DNA of 6,480 nt from Bacteroidota bacterium (GCA_028876035.1 JAGWTK010000228.1:1-6480); one strand, 5' to 3'. Positions 1 through 5,978 are shown, counted from the first letter of the stretch. Numbers and translations are program-made. Notes: a model not told the origin generated them from the letters alone.

Positions 1-107
1 CTTTTTGAGTCGCCAGCATGAACTGGTTTGAAAAGAAGATTCTTCTACTTGAACGACACGCCACATCATTTTGATCGTCACCCCTGCATTTTTTTGATCG
101 TCACCCT
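1..107. other. Left edge, no supportable gene
   Basis: No reading frame here can be assigned. On the plus strand the three frames from the edge stop at 6-8, 19-21 and 29-31, so an upstream plus-strand gene could end in the first 31 bases, but too few codons are visible to identify it. On the minus strand an ATG at 19-17 could begin a gene leaving the window, with only about six codons visible. An imperfect short inverted repeat (34-38 with 42-46) lacks a following T-run and is not a convincing terminator. The remainder leads into the repeat region. Confidence 0.5.
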
Positions 108-109
108 GC
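69..109 (+). repeat. Short tandem direct repeat (two copies)
   Basis: The 19-base string ttttgatcgtcacccctgc at 69-87 recurs at 92-109 with one C fewer. The copies are separated by four bases. The second copy runs directly into the hairpin at 104-119, so the GTCA-CCC-TGC part looks like the left half of a REP-like palindrome. The first copy would then be an isolated left half without its partner arm. The match is direct from the sequence; the origin by partial duplication is inference. Confidence 0.75.
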
Positions 110-128
110 GAAAGCAGGGGTCTCCTGC
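104..128 (+). repeat. REP-like hairpin 1 with GAAA loop
   Basis: Bases 104-109 (ccctgc) pair perfectly with 114-119 (gcaggg) around the loop gaaa (110-113). An alternative stem uses 114-118 (gcagg) with 124-128 (cctgc), so the segment can fold in two mutually exclusive ways. It is preceded by GTCA, as in many bacterial REP-type palindromes. No T-run follows, so it is not an obvious intrinsic terminator. In the second repeat unit (from 266) the left arm is lost: only tgc-gaa-gca remains, while the alternative stem (271-275 with 281-285) is intact. Confidence 0.65.
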
Positions 129-265
129 TAAGAAGTCCGCACATCATAACCTATTCATACGACGCGTCCCCACTTAACTAGATTTCAGCGTAGTCTCACA
201 CTTACTGATTGTGCACTAATAGCGAAGTATGAAGACTTAGAACTTAAAACTCAGAACTTAGAACT
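108..265 (+). repeat. Composite intergenic repeat, unit 1 (158 bp)
   Basis: This unit has two blocks that recur in the same order in unit 2. Block A (114-169, 56 bp) matches 271-326 at 52 of 56 bases without gaps by hand alignment. Block B (182-265, 84 bp) matches 415-498 at 73 of 84 bases without gaps. Twelve bases (170-181) separate the blocks here. Block B ends in 7-bp tandem repeats. No open frame of note covers the unit. It looks like a dispersed non-coding repeat present twice in tandem; whether it is found elsewhere in the genome cannot be seen from this window. Confidence 0.9.
236..265 (+). repeat. 7-bp tandem repeat array 1 (cttagaa-type)
   Basis: Four head-to-tail heptamers are visible: cttagaa, cttaaaa, ctcagaa and cttagaa (236-263), followed by ct. 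The array is the 3' end of block B in unit 1. It stops exactly where the second composite unit begins at 266. Confidence 0.85.
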
Positions 266-498
266 GCGAAGCAGGGGTCTCCTGCTAAGAAGTCCGCACA
301 CCACATCCTATTCATACGACGTGTCCTCCATCGGGGGATGCCCGTCTTCACGGGCATGACGTACCTTAAATACCTCACCATAAATCGGTACGAACAACGA
401 CCTTACTGAACAACATTTCAGCGCACTCTCCCACTTACTGGTTCTGCAGCATTAGCGAAGCAGGAAGACTTAGAACTTAAAACTTAGAACTTAGAACT
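266..498 (+). repeat. Composite intergenic repeat, unit 2 (233 bp)
   Basis: This is the second copy of the repeat, directly abutting unit 1. Block A is at 271-326 and block B at 415-498. The blocks are 88 bp apart (327-414), compared with 12 bp in unit 1; the extra DNA holds a perfect 8-bp hairpin (338-357). Either unit 2 gained an insert or unit 1 lost it. Divergence is higher in block B (11 of 84 differences) than in block A (4 of 56), so the two blocks may not have been copied in one event. Confidence 0.9.
338..357. repeat. REP-like hairpin 2
   Basis: Bases 338-345 (atgcccgt) pair perfectly with 350-357 (acgggcat) around the loop cttc. Flanks are ggg on the left and gacg on the right. Read on the minus strand the order is GTCA, stem, gaag loop, stem, CCC. 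This is the same layout as hairpin 1 on the plus strand (GTCA, stem, gaaa loop, stem), so the two palindromes lie in opposite orientations. No T-run follows on either strand. Confidence 0.7.
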
Positions 499-510
499 CG
501 GAACATAAAA
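469..510 (+). repeat. 7-bp tandem repeat array 2 next to dut promoter
   Basis: Six heptamers run head to tail: cttagaa, cttaaaa, cttagaa, cttagaa, ctcggaa and cataaaa (469-510), the last two diverged. The first four parallel array 1 at 236-263. The array ends 10 bases before the promoter element at 520-527, where a -33 box would be expected. Length changes by slippage could alter promoter spacing, but this is inference only. Confidence 0.8.
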
Positions 511-519
511 CTCTCTTCT

Positions 520-527
520 TACTTTTG
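520..527 (+). promoter_or_regulatory. Predicted -7 element of dut promoter
   Basis: The sequence tacttttg matches the Bacteroidota -7 consensus TAnnTTTG at every defined position. Only five bases separate it from the dut ATG (533). Transcription usually begins a few bases after this element, so the transcript would be leaderless or nearly so. No TTG (-33 element) is visible at the expected spacing; the 7-bp array occupies that place. The motif match is seen directly and the leaderless start is inferred. Confidence 0.6.
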
Positions 528-532
528 CGGCC

Positions 533-973
533 ATGTCCAGCCAAACCGTAAGAATCATCAACCGCTCCAATAACCCGCTACCTGCCTATGCTACTCCGGG
601 TTCGGCGGGGATGGATTTGATGGCCCATCTCACTGCACCCATTACCCTGGCGCCCATGGAGCGAAAATTGATCCCGACTGGTTTGTTCATGGAGTTGCCG
701 GAAGGACTGGAGGCGCAGGTGCGGCCAAGGAGTGGATTGGCCCTGAAACACGGACTAACTTGTTTGAATAGTCCGGGTACGATTGACTCCGACTATCGGG
801 GCGAGATAGGGGTAATATTGGCCAATCTTTCTACGGCGCCACATACCATTCACCCCGGTGATCGCATTGCACAGATGGTGATAGCACCCGTAATGCAGGT
901 TGGCTGGGAACTTGTAACAGAAATAGGCATCACCGCCCGCAATGAAGGTGGTTTTGGGCACACAGGAAAATAG
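533..973 (+). CDS. dut: dUTP diphosphatase (dUTPase)
   Basis: Hydrolyses dUTP to dUMP and pyrophosphate in the cytoplasm, keeping uracil out of DNA and supplying dUMP for thymidylate synthesis. The 146-residue protein has the normal length of a trimeric dUTPase and all five family motifs: I around residues 18-29 (PAYATPGSAGMDL region), II RPRSGLA at 64-70, III at 82-94 with the presumed catalytic Asp85 in GTIDSDYRG, IV GDRIAQMVI at 109-117, and V NEGGFGHTGK at 137-146 with the uracil-stacking Phe141. Motif V has His143 where Ser is common, a minor variant outside the core catalytic residues. The ATG at 533 is chosen because it follows the -7 element directly and the N-terminus length fits. 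It probably starts the transcript containing the lipoprotein gene 15 bp downstream. Confidence 0.97.
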   Translation: MSSQTVRIINRSNNPLPAYATPGSAGMDLMAHLTAPITLAPMERKLIPTGLFMELPEGLEAQVRPRSGLALKHGLTCLNSPGTIDSDYRGEIGVILANLSTAPHTIHPGDRIAQMVIAPVMQVGWELVTEIGITARNEGGFGHTGK

Positions 974-988
974 CTTCAACAAACGACG

Positions 989-1813
989 ATGAAATACTAC
1001 GTTTATTTATTGGCATTTGTACTCATTACCGGCGCTGGCTGCCGCTCTGCCAAAAAGATCCAAACCGCTATCACGAAAACCAAGACCGATACTACCCAGA
1101 TGATCCTGGTGAACAATGCCCACGCCGATTCAGTGGCCGTGATCCATGACCTTATGGGCAAGCTCAACAGCAACCGGATCAGTCATTTCAATACATTTTC
1201 GGCAAAAGTGAAAGTCAATTACCGCGATAAAGAAGGTGAGCAGCCCGAATTGACCGTGTTCATACGGATGAAGAAAGACAGTATTATCTGGCTATCCGTC
1301 AACGCTACTATTTTTAGCTATGAAGCCCTGCGGGTGCTGATTACACCCGACAGCGTGATTGTGCTGAATAAAAAAGACAAGATCGTGCAGTACCGGTCTG
1401 TCAACTACCTGAAAGAGCTGGTAAACCTGCCTTTTGATTTTTATACCCTGCAGGATCTGCTGCTGGGCAACCCGGTATACCTCGACAGCAACGTAGTGTC
1501 GTACAAAAAAAATGACCAGTCGATCACCCTCATGAGTGCCGGCCCCCAATTCAAGCACCTTTTGTCGATAACCAACAACGATTTCCTCCTTCAACACAGC
1601 AAACTGGATGATGCTGACCCATTGCGGAACCGCACGGCAGACCTTACCTATACCGGTTATGAAAATGTAAATGGGGTAAAATTCGCTACAGAAAGGCGGG
1701 TGTCGGTATCAGAAAAAGGTAAGCTGGACATAGACATGAACTTTAAGCAATTCAGCTTTAACGAAACCTTAAGCTACCCTTTCTCGGTTCCGAAAAATTT
1801 TAAACGGCAATAA
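989..1813 (+). CDS. DUF4292 family lipoprotein
   Basis: This is a predicted envelope lipoprotein of 274 residues. Residues 1-17 form a short signal peptide with Lys2 and a hydrophobic stretch, and TGAGC ends in Cys18 as the likely lipidated residue; the box is slightly atypical (Gly at -3). The mature part has the pattern of DUF4292, a family mostly confined to Bacteroidota: a KVKVNYRD strand at 74-80, KKDSIIWLSV at 95-104, the VLITPDSVIVLNK segment at 116-128, and alternating beta-strand-like segments to the end. The series of antiparallel strands resembles the LolA/LolB lipoprotein-carrier fold, which suggests, but does not prove, a role in moving or inserting outer-membrane lipoproteins. 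It lies 15 bp after dut, so co-transcription is likely, and 65 bp before the EnvC-like gene. No shared pathway with dut is evident. Confidence 0.88.
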   Translation: MKYYVYLLAFVLITGAGCRSAKKIQTAITKTKTDTTQMILVNNAHADSVAVIHDLMGKLNSNRISHFNTFSAKVKVNYRDKEGEQPELTVFIRMKKDSIIWLSVNATIFSYEALRVLITPDSVIVLNKKDKIVQYRSVNYLKELVNLPFDFYTLQDLLLGNPVYLDSNVVSYKKNDQSITLMSAGPQFKHLLSITNNDFLLQHSKLDDADPLRNRTADLTYTGYENVNGVKFATERRVSVSEKGKLDIDMNFKQFSFNETLSYPFSVPKNFKRQ

Positions 1814-1826
1814 GCGTTGTATATTT

Positions 1827-1834
1827 TATTTTTG
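1827..1834 (+). promoter_or_regulatory. Candidate -7 element for envC-like gene
   Basis: The sequence tatttttg in the 65-bp gap after the DUF4292 gene matches TAnnTTTG fully. The ATG at 1879 is 44 bases downstream, giving a possible leader of about 35-40 nt. A TTG at 1817-1819 is too close to serve as a -33 element. The gap is AT-rich, so a chance match is possible. If real, the EnvC-like gene can be transcribed independently of dut. Confidence 0.4.
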
Positions 1835-1878
1835 AATAGATCGCTCCGTCCCGTTTTGTTTACCCGTTAAAACCGTTT

Positions 1879-3177
1879 ATGATTACAAGAATCCTGTCGG
1901 TCGTCCTGCTGTTTTGCAGTTTCGCAGCCTATAGCCAGCAACCCAGCAGATCAGAATTGGAGAAACAGAAAGCGGCCATCCAGAAAGAAATGGACGATGT
2001 AAAGCGTTCACTTGATGAAACCCGCCGGAATAAAAAGGCATCACTGGCCCAGCTGAATGCCGTGCAGAGAAAACTGCAGCTGCGGGAACGGGAGATCAAT
2101 GTGATCAACCAGCAGATCAACCTGATTGAAGGCGATATCAACCAGGGATGGAGGGATATTACCAAACTCAAGAAAGAGCTGGACACCCTAAAAGAACAGT
2201 ACAGCAAGAGTGTAGTGTACTCGTACAAAAACAGGAGCAACTACGACTTCCTCAATTTTATATTTTCCGCCAGCAGCTTCAACGATGCTATCAAACGTGT
2301 GGCCTACCTGAAGTCGTACCGCGCTTACCGCGAAGAACAGGCCGGCAATATTGTGCGTACACAGGATCAGATTCAAAATAAAATTGCTTCTCTCAACCAA
2401 AGCCGCACACAAAAAAGCCTCGCTTTGAAAGAAGAGGATAAGGCAAAAGACAAACTGGAAGATGAAAAGAAAGAAAAGGACGAAGTAGTTGTAAAGCTGA
2501 AGGCAAGGGAAAAAGAATTGAACAAGGAATTTGAAGACAAACGCCGGCAGGATTTAAAACTGTCAAATGCCATTGCTGCTGCCATCAAGCGGGCCAAGGA
2601 TGCTGCCATTGCCGAGGCTAAGCGGAATGCCGAAATCGCAGCAAGAAATAATGCCGCTGCGGCAGCGTCTAACAAAACCAATAATGCAGTCGCTTCCAAT
2701 AATAACAGTGCGGCCACTGCGCCGAAGAGAGAAGCCTACCGTACGTTTGACGATGATGCGTCAAGATTGTCAACCGCAGATTTCGAGAAGAATCGCGGAC
2801 GCCTGCCATGGCCGATAGAGTCCGGAAGAATTTCCATGCACTTTGGCACCCAGGTCATTCCTGGCACAAAGCTAACTACCAATAACCAGTTCCTCACTTT
2901 TGAAACAGATGCTGGTAAAACCGTAAAGGCAATATTCGATGGCGAAGTAGTGATGGTAACTTATGTAGGCGATGTGCAGGCTGTTATCATTCGCCATGGC
3001 CGCTACTTTACCAGTTATAGCAACCTCTCTTCTGTAAGCGTTAGCAAGGGTCAGCAGGTGAAAACGGGTCAGGCACTTGGGAAAGTAGCCGAAAAGGAAG
3101 ACAATGTAGGGGAACTTGATTTGGGCATTACCAATGACGCCAATAAGAATTTTGATCCGGAGAAATGGCTCCGCTGA
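1879..3177 (+). CDS. EnvC-like murein hydrolase activator (coiled coil + degenerate LytM)
   Basis: This periplasmic protein of 432 residues probably activates peptidoglycan amidases during cell separation. The signal peptide covers about residues 1-19. Two long charged coiled-coil stretches (about 22-115 and 150-250) flank the segment NYDFLNFIFSASSFNDAIKR (121-140), typical of EnvC/CwlO-type coiled coils. An Ala/Asn-rich low-complexity linker (about 251-280) leads to the C-terminal M23/LytM domain (about 309-432), with SGRISMHFG at 315-323 and a GxxVKxGQxLG segment at 391-401. The zinc ligands of active M23 enzymes are missing: no H-x3-D follows the FG motif, and the HxH motif is replaced by GELDLGI (411-417). 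Like E. coli EnvC it should therefore not cut the wall itself. No partner amidase is in the window. A weak 4-bp hairpin (3171-3174 with 3179-3182) spans the stop codon. Confidence 0.9.
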   Translation: MITRILSVVLLFCSFAAYSQQPSRSELEKQKAAIQKEMDDVKRSLDETRRNKKASLAQLNAVQRKLQLREREINVINQQINLIEGDINQGWRDITKLKKELDTLKEQYSKSVVYSYKNRSNYDFLNFIFSASSFNDAIKRVAYLKSYRAYREEQAGNIVRTQDQIQNKIASLNQSRTQKSLALKEEDKAKDKLEDEKKEKDEVVVKLKAREKELNKEFEDKRRQDLKLSNAIAAAIKRAKDAAIAEAKRNAEIAARNNAAAAASNKTNNAVASNNNSAATAPKREAYRTFDDDASRLSTADFEKNRGRLPWPIESGRISMHFGTQVIPGTKLTTNNQFLTFETDAGKTVKAIFDGEVVMVTYVGDVQAVIIRHGRYFTSYSNLSSVSVSKGQQVKTGQALGKVAEKEDNVGELDLGITNDANKNFDPEKWLR

Positions 3178-3182
3178 CGCGG

Positions 3183-3215
3183 GTTTAAAAGTCTAAAAGT
3201 TTAATGTTTAAGGTT
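3183..3215 (-). repeat. Inverted 7/8-bp repeat arm, left
   Basis: Read on the minus strand this segment is composed of ccttaaa, cattaaa, cttttaga and cttttaaa. It is an imperfect inverted counterpart of the plus-strand array at 3316-3346. It begins six bases after the stop codon of the envC-like gene. Pairing with the right arm would form a long imperfect stem around a loop of about 100 nt. Confidence 0.6.
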
Positions 3216-3315
3216 GTTTCGCCGAATGTTTTTCCGTAATGCAGAAAATATTTGTAATTCCCTGGTGATTTTACCGGGCAGCGAGTTAAGATAACGTCAA
3301 CTGGTAACACAGAAG

Positions 3316-3346
3316 AACCTTAAACTTTAGACCTTAAACTTTGAAC
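3316..3346 (+). repeat. 7-bp tandem repeat array 3
   Basis: Four heptamers are visible: ccttaaa, ctttaga, ccttaaa and ctttgaa (3318-3345), which can also be seen as a 14-bp repeat used twice with two mismatches. Period and base composition resemble the cttagaa arrays upstream of dut. It ends two bases before the stop codon of bshA (minus strand). Confidence 0.75.
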
Positions 3347-3348
3347 GG

Positions 3349-4476
3349 TCAGATGCAGTTGCAAAACCGATTGTACAACTGTTCATACTTCGGAATAATC
3401 GTATGAATATCGAAGGCAGCGGCTTGTTGGCCGGCCTGTTGTTTAAAACGATGCAGGGTTTCATCGTCTTTTAGAATTTCAAGGGCATGGGCTGCCATCT
3501 CATCTACATTGCCTACATCACTCATAAAACCCGTTACACCCTGTTGATTAATTTCAGGTAAGCCACCGGCATTGGTACTGATGACAGGTACGCCTGCGGC
3601 CATGGCTTCCAGCGCGGCCAGCCCGAAGCTTTCGTATTCGGAAGTAAGTAAAAACAAATCACCCACCGCGAGGATGTCTTCCATCTGTTCCTGTTTTCCC
3701 ACAAAGCGCACTTCATTGTTGATGCCGAGTTCACGGGCCAGGCTTTCGGCAGCCGGACGTTCGGGTCCATCTCCCACAAATAAAAGTTTAGAAGGCATCT
3801 CGGCGTTGATCTTCGCGAATATCATCACCACATCCTGTACGCGCTTTACTTTCCGGAAGTTCGACGCATGCAGGATGATGCGTTCACCGGCCGGCGCGAT
3901 CACACGGCGAAAAGCATCGATGGGTTTTTTATTAAAGCGTTGTACGTCTACAAAATTGTGGATGACTTCGATTTCTTTTTCAATCTTAAACGAACGATAG
4001 GTTTCGTCGCGCAGGTTTTCCGATACAGCTGTAATCGCGTCGCTTTCGTTGATGGAGAACGTCACTACCGGTGCATATGTTTTGTCGCGGCCTACCAGCG
4101 TAATATCCGTTCCGTGCAAAGTAGTGATCACCGGGATTTGCTGGCCTTGTTTGGCGAGAATTTGTTTCGCCATATAGGCAGCTGACGCATGGGGGATAGC
4201 ATAATGCACGTGCAGGAGATCGAGGTTGTTATTGGCGATCACATCTACCATCGTACTCGCCAACGCCGTTTCGTAAGGAGGATAATCGAACAACGGATAG
4301 GTGGGCACGCGCACCTCGTGATAAAAAATATTGGCATTGAATTCACTCAGCCGTACTGGCTGCTGGTAGGTTATAAAATGCACCTGGTGGTTTTTGTCGG
4401 CCAGGGCCTTTCCGAGTTCCGTTGCCAGTACACCACTTCCGCCAAACGTTGGATAGCAAACAATTCCTATGCGCAT
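3349..4476 (-). CDS. bshA: N-acetyl-alpha-D-glucosaminyl L-malate synthase (bacillithiol)
   Basis: This GT4-family glycosyltransferase joins GlcNAc from UDP-GlcNAc to L-malate, the first step of bacillithiol synthesis in the cytoplasm. The 375-residue protein fits the family length. BshA hallmarks are the N-terminal MRIGIVCYPTFGGSG (1-15), LLHVHYAIPHASA (87-99), TTLHGTDITLVG (118-129), SNFRKVKR (205-212), FVGDGPER (233-240), and the E-x7-E motif with Glu282 and Glu290 in ESFGLAALEAM. The frame stays open upstream to a TTG at 4596, but the ATG at 4476 is chosen because BshA proteins begin at MRIGIVCYP and the extra 40 residues look like translated spacer. It ends in an unusual Cys-Asn-Cys-Ile (372-375). 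It stands alone: bshB and bshC are not in the window. It is divergent from the M28 peptidase gene and converges on the envC-like gene. Confidence 0.95.
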   Translation of the reverse strand: MRIGIVCYPTFGGSGVLATELGKALADKNHQVHFITYQQPVRLSEFNANIFYHEVRVPTYPLFDYPPYETALASTMVDVIANNNLDLLHVHYAIPHASAAYMAKQILAKQGQQIPVITTLHGTDITLVGRDKTYAPVVTFSINESDAITAVSENLRDETYRSFKIEKEIEVIHNFVDVQRFNKKPIDAFRRVIAPAGERIILHASNFRKVKRVQDVVMIFAKINAEMPSKLLFVGDGPERPAAESLARELGINNEVRFVGKQEQMEDILAVGDLFLLTSEYESFGLAALEAMAAGVPVISTNAGGLPEINQQGVTGFMSDVGNVDEMAAHALEILKDDETLHRFKQQAGQQAAAFDIHTIIPKYEQLYNRFCNCI

Positions 4477-4595
4477 TACTGCCGTATTAAAGATGAGGGC
4501 TCCGAAGGTAAATGAAATAAACGGCTCCGGTGCTGCCCTGCTTAACCACTTATCCGCATGATTGTTTGCCTTATCTTTAGCAAAATTTGACTGCA
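4477..4595. promoter_or_regulatory. Divergent promoter region, bshA / M28 peptidase
   Basis: This 119-bp spacer between divergent start codons must hold both promoters unless one gene is read from further away. For the peptidase, tatcttta (4572-4579) and aaaatttg (4582-4589) each match TAnnTTTG at all but one position. The second would give a nearly leaderless message starting at the ATG at 4596. For bshA, the minus-strand sequence taccttcg (4510-4503) is one mismatch from consensus, 26 bases before its ATG. No TTG at -33 spacing is seen for any of them, so individual assignments are weak. Confidence 0.4.
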
Positions 4596-5978
4596 ATGCG
4601 TTTTTGGCTCAGTACCTGCCTGCTCGCGGCTCTGTCCGCCCCGGTGATGGCACAATCAGACGATTCCCTGTTTATCTCCAAAATGGCCGATGAAATTTTA
4701 ACCTCGGGCAAAAGCTATGAGAACCTCCGGGTGCTGTGTAAAACGGTGGGGGGCCGACTGGCCGGTAGTCCGCAGAAAGTAAAAGCCGAACAATGGGGAC
4801 TGGAAACATTGAAAGCCGCTGGTGCTGATAGAGTATACTTACAGGAATGTATGGTACCGCACTGGACGCGTGGCGGAAAAGACCAGGCCTGGTACAGTTA
4901 TACCGATGCTTCCGGTAAGCAGGTAAAAGTGGCGCTGGATGTGCTGGCACTTGGGAACTCACAGGGTACCGGCAAGAATGGCGTAAAAGCACCGGTTGTA
5001 TATTGCGCCAATTTTGACGATCTCGAAAAACAAAAAGACAATATCAAAGGAAAGATTGTATTCTTCAACCATCCTTTCAATGAAAAATTCCTGCAACCCT
5101 TCCGTGCTTATGGCGAAGCAGGCGTCTATCGCCGTTCGGGTCCGTCCCGCGCCGCTAAATATGGCGCAGTGGCTGTTGTAATCCGATCGCTTTCTGGTTC
5201 TACCGACAACAATCCGCATACTGGCGCTACCCAATACGACAGCGCTTATCCAAAAATACCCTGTGCAGCGATGGGCCTGAAAGATGCCGATAAATTAAGT
5301 GCATTGCTGCAAGAGGGGAAAAAGATCGACCTGTTCTACCAGTCGAACGCACATTTTTTACCGGATACCATCGGCCACAATGTGATCGGTGAAATCAAAG
5401 GCAGCGAATTTCCCAATGATTATATTACAGTAGGCGGTCACCTCGATAGCTGGGATCCCGCCGAAGGTGCGCAGGATGATGGTGCGGGTTGCGTGCATTC
5501 CATTGAAGTGCTGCGTGTGTTCAAACAACTGGGCTATGCACCCAAACACAGCATCCGCATTGTGTTGTTCGCCGATGAAGAAAATGGTGGTCGTGGTGGC
5601 GAAGCCTATGCTGCTGCCGCTAAACAGAACAACGAAAATCATTTGTTCGCACTGGAAAGCGATGCAGGCGGATTTACGCCGCGGGGTTTTGGTTTTTCTA
5701 TGTCTGCCGAACAACTGGCGAAAATTCAACCCTGGGTGAAACTCCTGCTGCCCTACGGTGTATACCAGTTTACCATGGGCGGCGGTGGGTCGGATATCGG
5801 GCCCCTGCACCAGCAGTTAAAAACGCCGGTATGCGGACTGGTGCCCGATGGGAATCGTTATTTTGATCTGCACCATGCGCGCAACGATGTATTCGAAAAT
5901 GTGAACAAGCGCGAACTGGAACTGGGTGCTGCGAATATGGCCGGACTGATCTACCTGATCGATAAATACGGATTGTAA
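4596..5978 (+). CDS. Secreted M28 metallopeptidase, carboxypeptidase Q-like
   Basis: This two-zinc exopeptidase is predicted to be exported and to release amino acids from peptides. The 460-residue protein has a signal peptide at about 1-19 (ending VMAQ) and a protease-associated-type segment inserted at about 115-250. The catalytic M28 core has the expected ligands: His282 and Asp284 in GGHLDSWD, Asp294 in QDDGAG, Glu328-Glu329 in ADEENGG (catalytic base plus ligand), Asp356 in ESDAGG, and a His in DLHHARND (424-431). The GGHLDSWD and HHxxxD contexts resemble the plasma glutamate carboxypeptidase (carboxypeptidase Q) group within M28. All core residues are present, so it is probably active; the substrate cannot be read from the sequence. 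The frame also opens at TTG 4587, but the ATG at 4596 gives a cleaner signal peptide. It probably shares a transcript with the small membrane protein 57 bp downstream. Confidence 0.93.
   Translation: MRFWLSTCLLAALSAPVMAQSDDSLFISKMADEILTSGKSYENLRVLCKTVGGRLAGSPQKVKAEQWGLETLKAAGADRVYLQECMVPHWTRGGKDQAWYSYTDASGKQVKVALDVLALGNSQGTGKNGVKAPVVYCANFDDLEKQKDNIKGKIVFFNHPFNEKFLQPFRAYGEAGVYRRSGPSRAAKYGAVAVVIRSLSGSTDNNPHTGATQYDSAYPKIPCAAMGLKDADKLSALLQEGKKIDLFYQSNAHFLPDTIGHNVIGEIKGSEFPNDYITVGGHLDSWDPAEGAQDDGAGCVHSIEVLRVFKQLGYAPKHSIRIVLFADEENGGRGGEAYAAAAKQNNENHLFALESDAGGFTPRGFGFSMSAEQLAKIQPWVKLLLPYGVYQFTMGGGGSDIGPLHQQLKTPVCGLVPDGNRYFDLHHARNDVFENVNKRELELGAANMAGLIYLIDKYGL

Larger units (their letters stand above)
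3178..3348. other. Convergent spacer between envC-like gene and bshA
   Basis: This 171-bp spacer lies between two converging genes and has no open frame of note. Its ends hold AT-rich 7/8-bp repeats that face each other. The middle contains one imperfect hairpin: 3260-3262 and 3264-3266 pair with 3276-3278 and 3273-3275, leaving T3263 bulged, with loop gatttt. It lacks a clear T-run on either strand, so it is at best a weak terminator. Some bidirectional termination signal is expected here, but none can be named with confidence. Confidence 0.5.

Noticed and set aside
18..74. Short plus-strand open frame of 18 codons starting at ATG 18
   Set aside because: It is too short, has no promoter element or conserved feature, and its end lies in the short direct repeat.
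108..498. Possible CRISPR array in the repeats upstream of dut
   Set aside because: There are only two long composite units with internal divergence and unequal length, and 7-bp arrays without spacers. There is no regular repeat-spacer pattern and no cas gene.
2373..2717. Minus-strand open frame opposite the coiled-coil region of the envC-like gene
   Set aside because: Its Ala/Leu/Ser-rich translation is what the reverse complement of Lys/Glu/Ala coiled-coil codons produces. It is not an independent gene.
3171..3182. Hairpin over the stop codon of the envC-like gene as an intrinsic terminator
   Set aside because: The stem is only four base pairs and just three T residues follow before purines. 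It is too weak to call.
3572..4000. Plus-strand open frame of 142 codons inside bshA
   Set aside because: It lies fully antisense to bshA, whose protein is well recognised. The frame has no family features and is a shadow of the coding bias of bshA.
5358..5810. Minus-strand open frame of 150 codons inside the M28 peptidase gene
   Set aside because: It is antisense to the catalytic core of a confidently identified peptidase. The translation has no recognisable domain.
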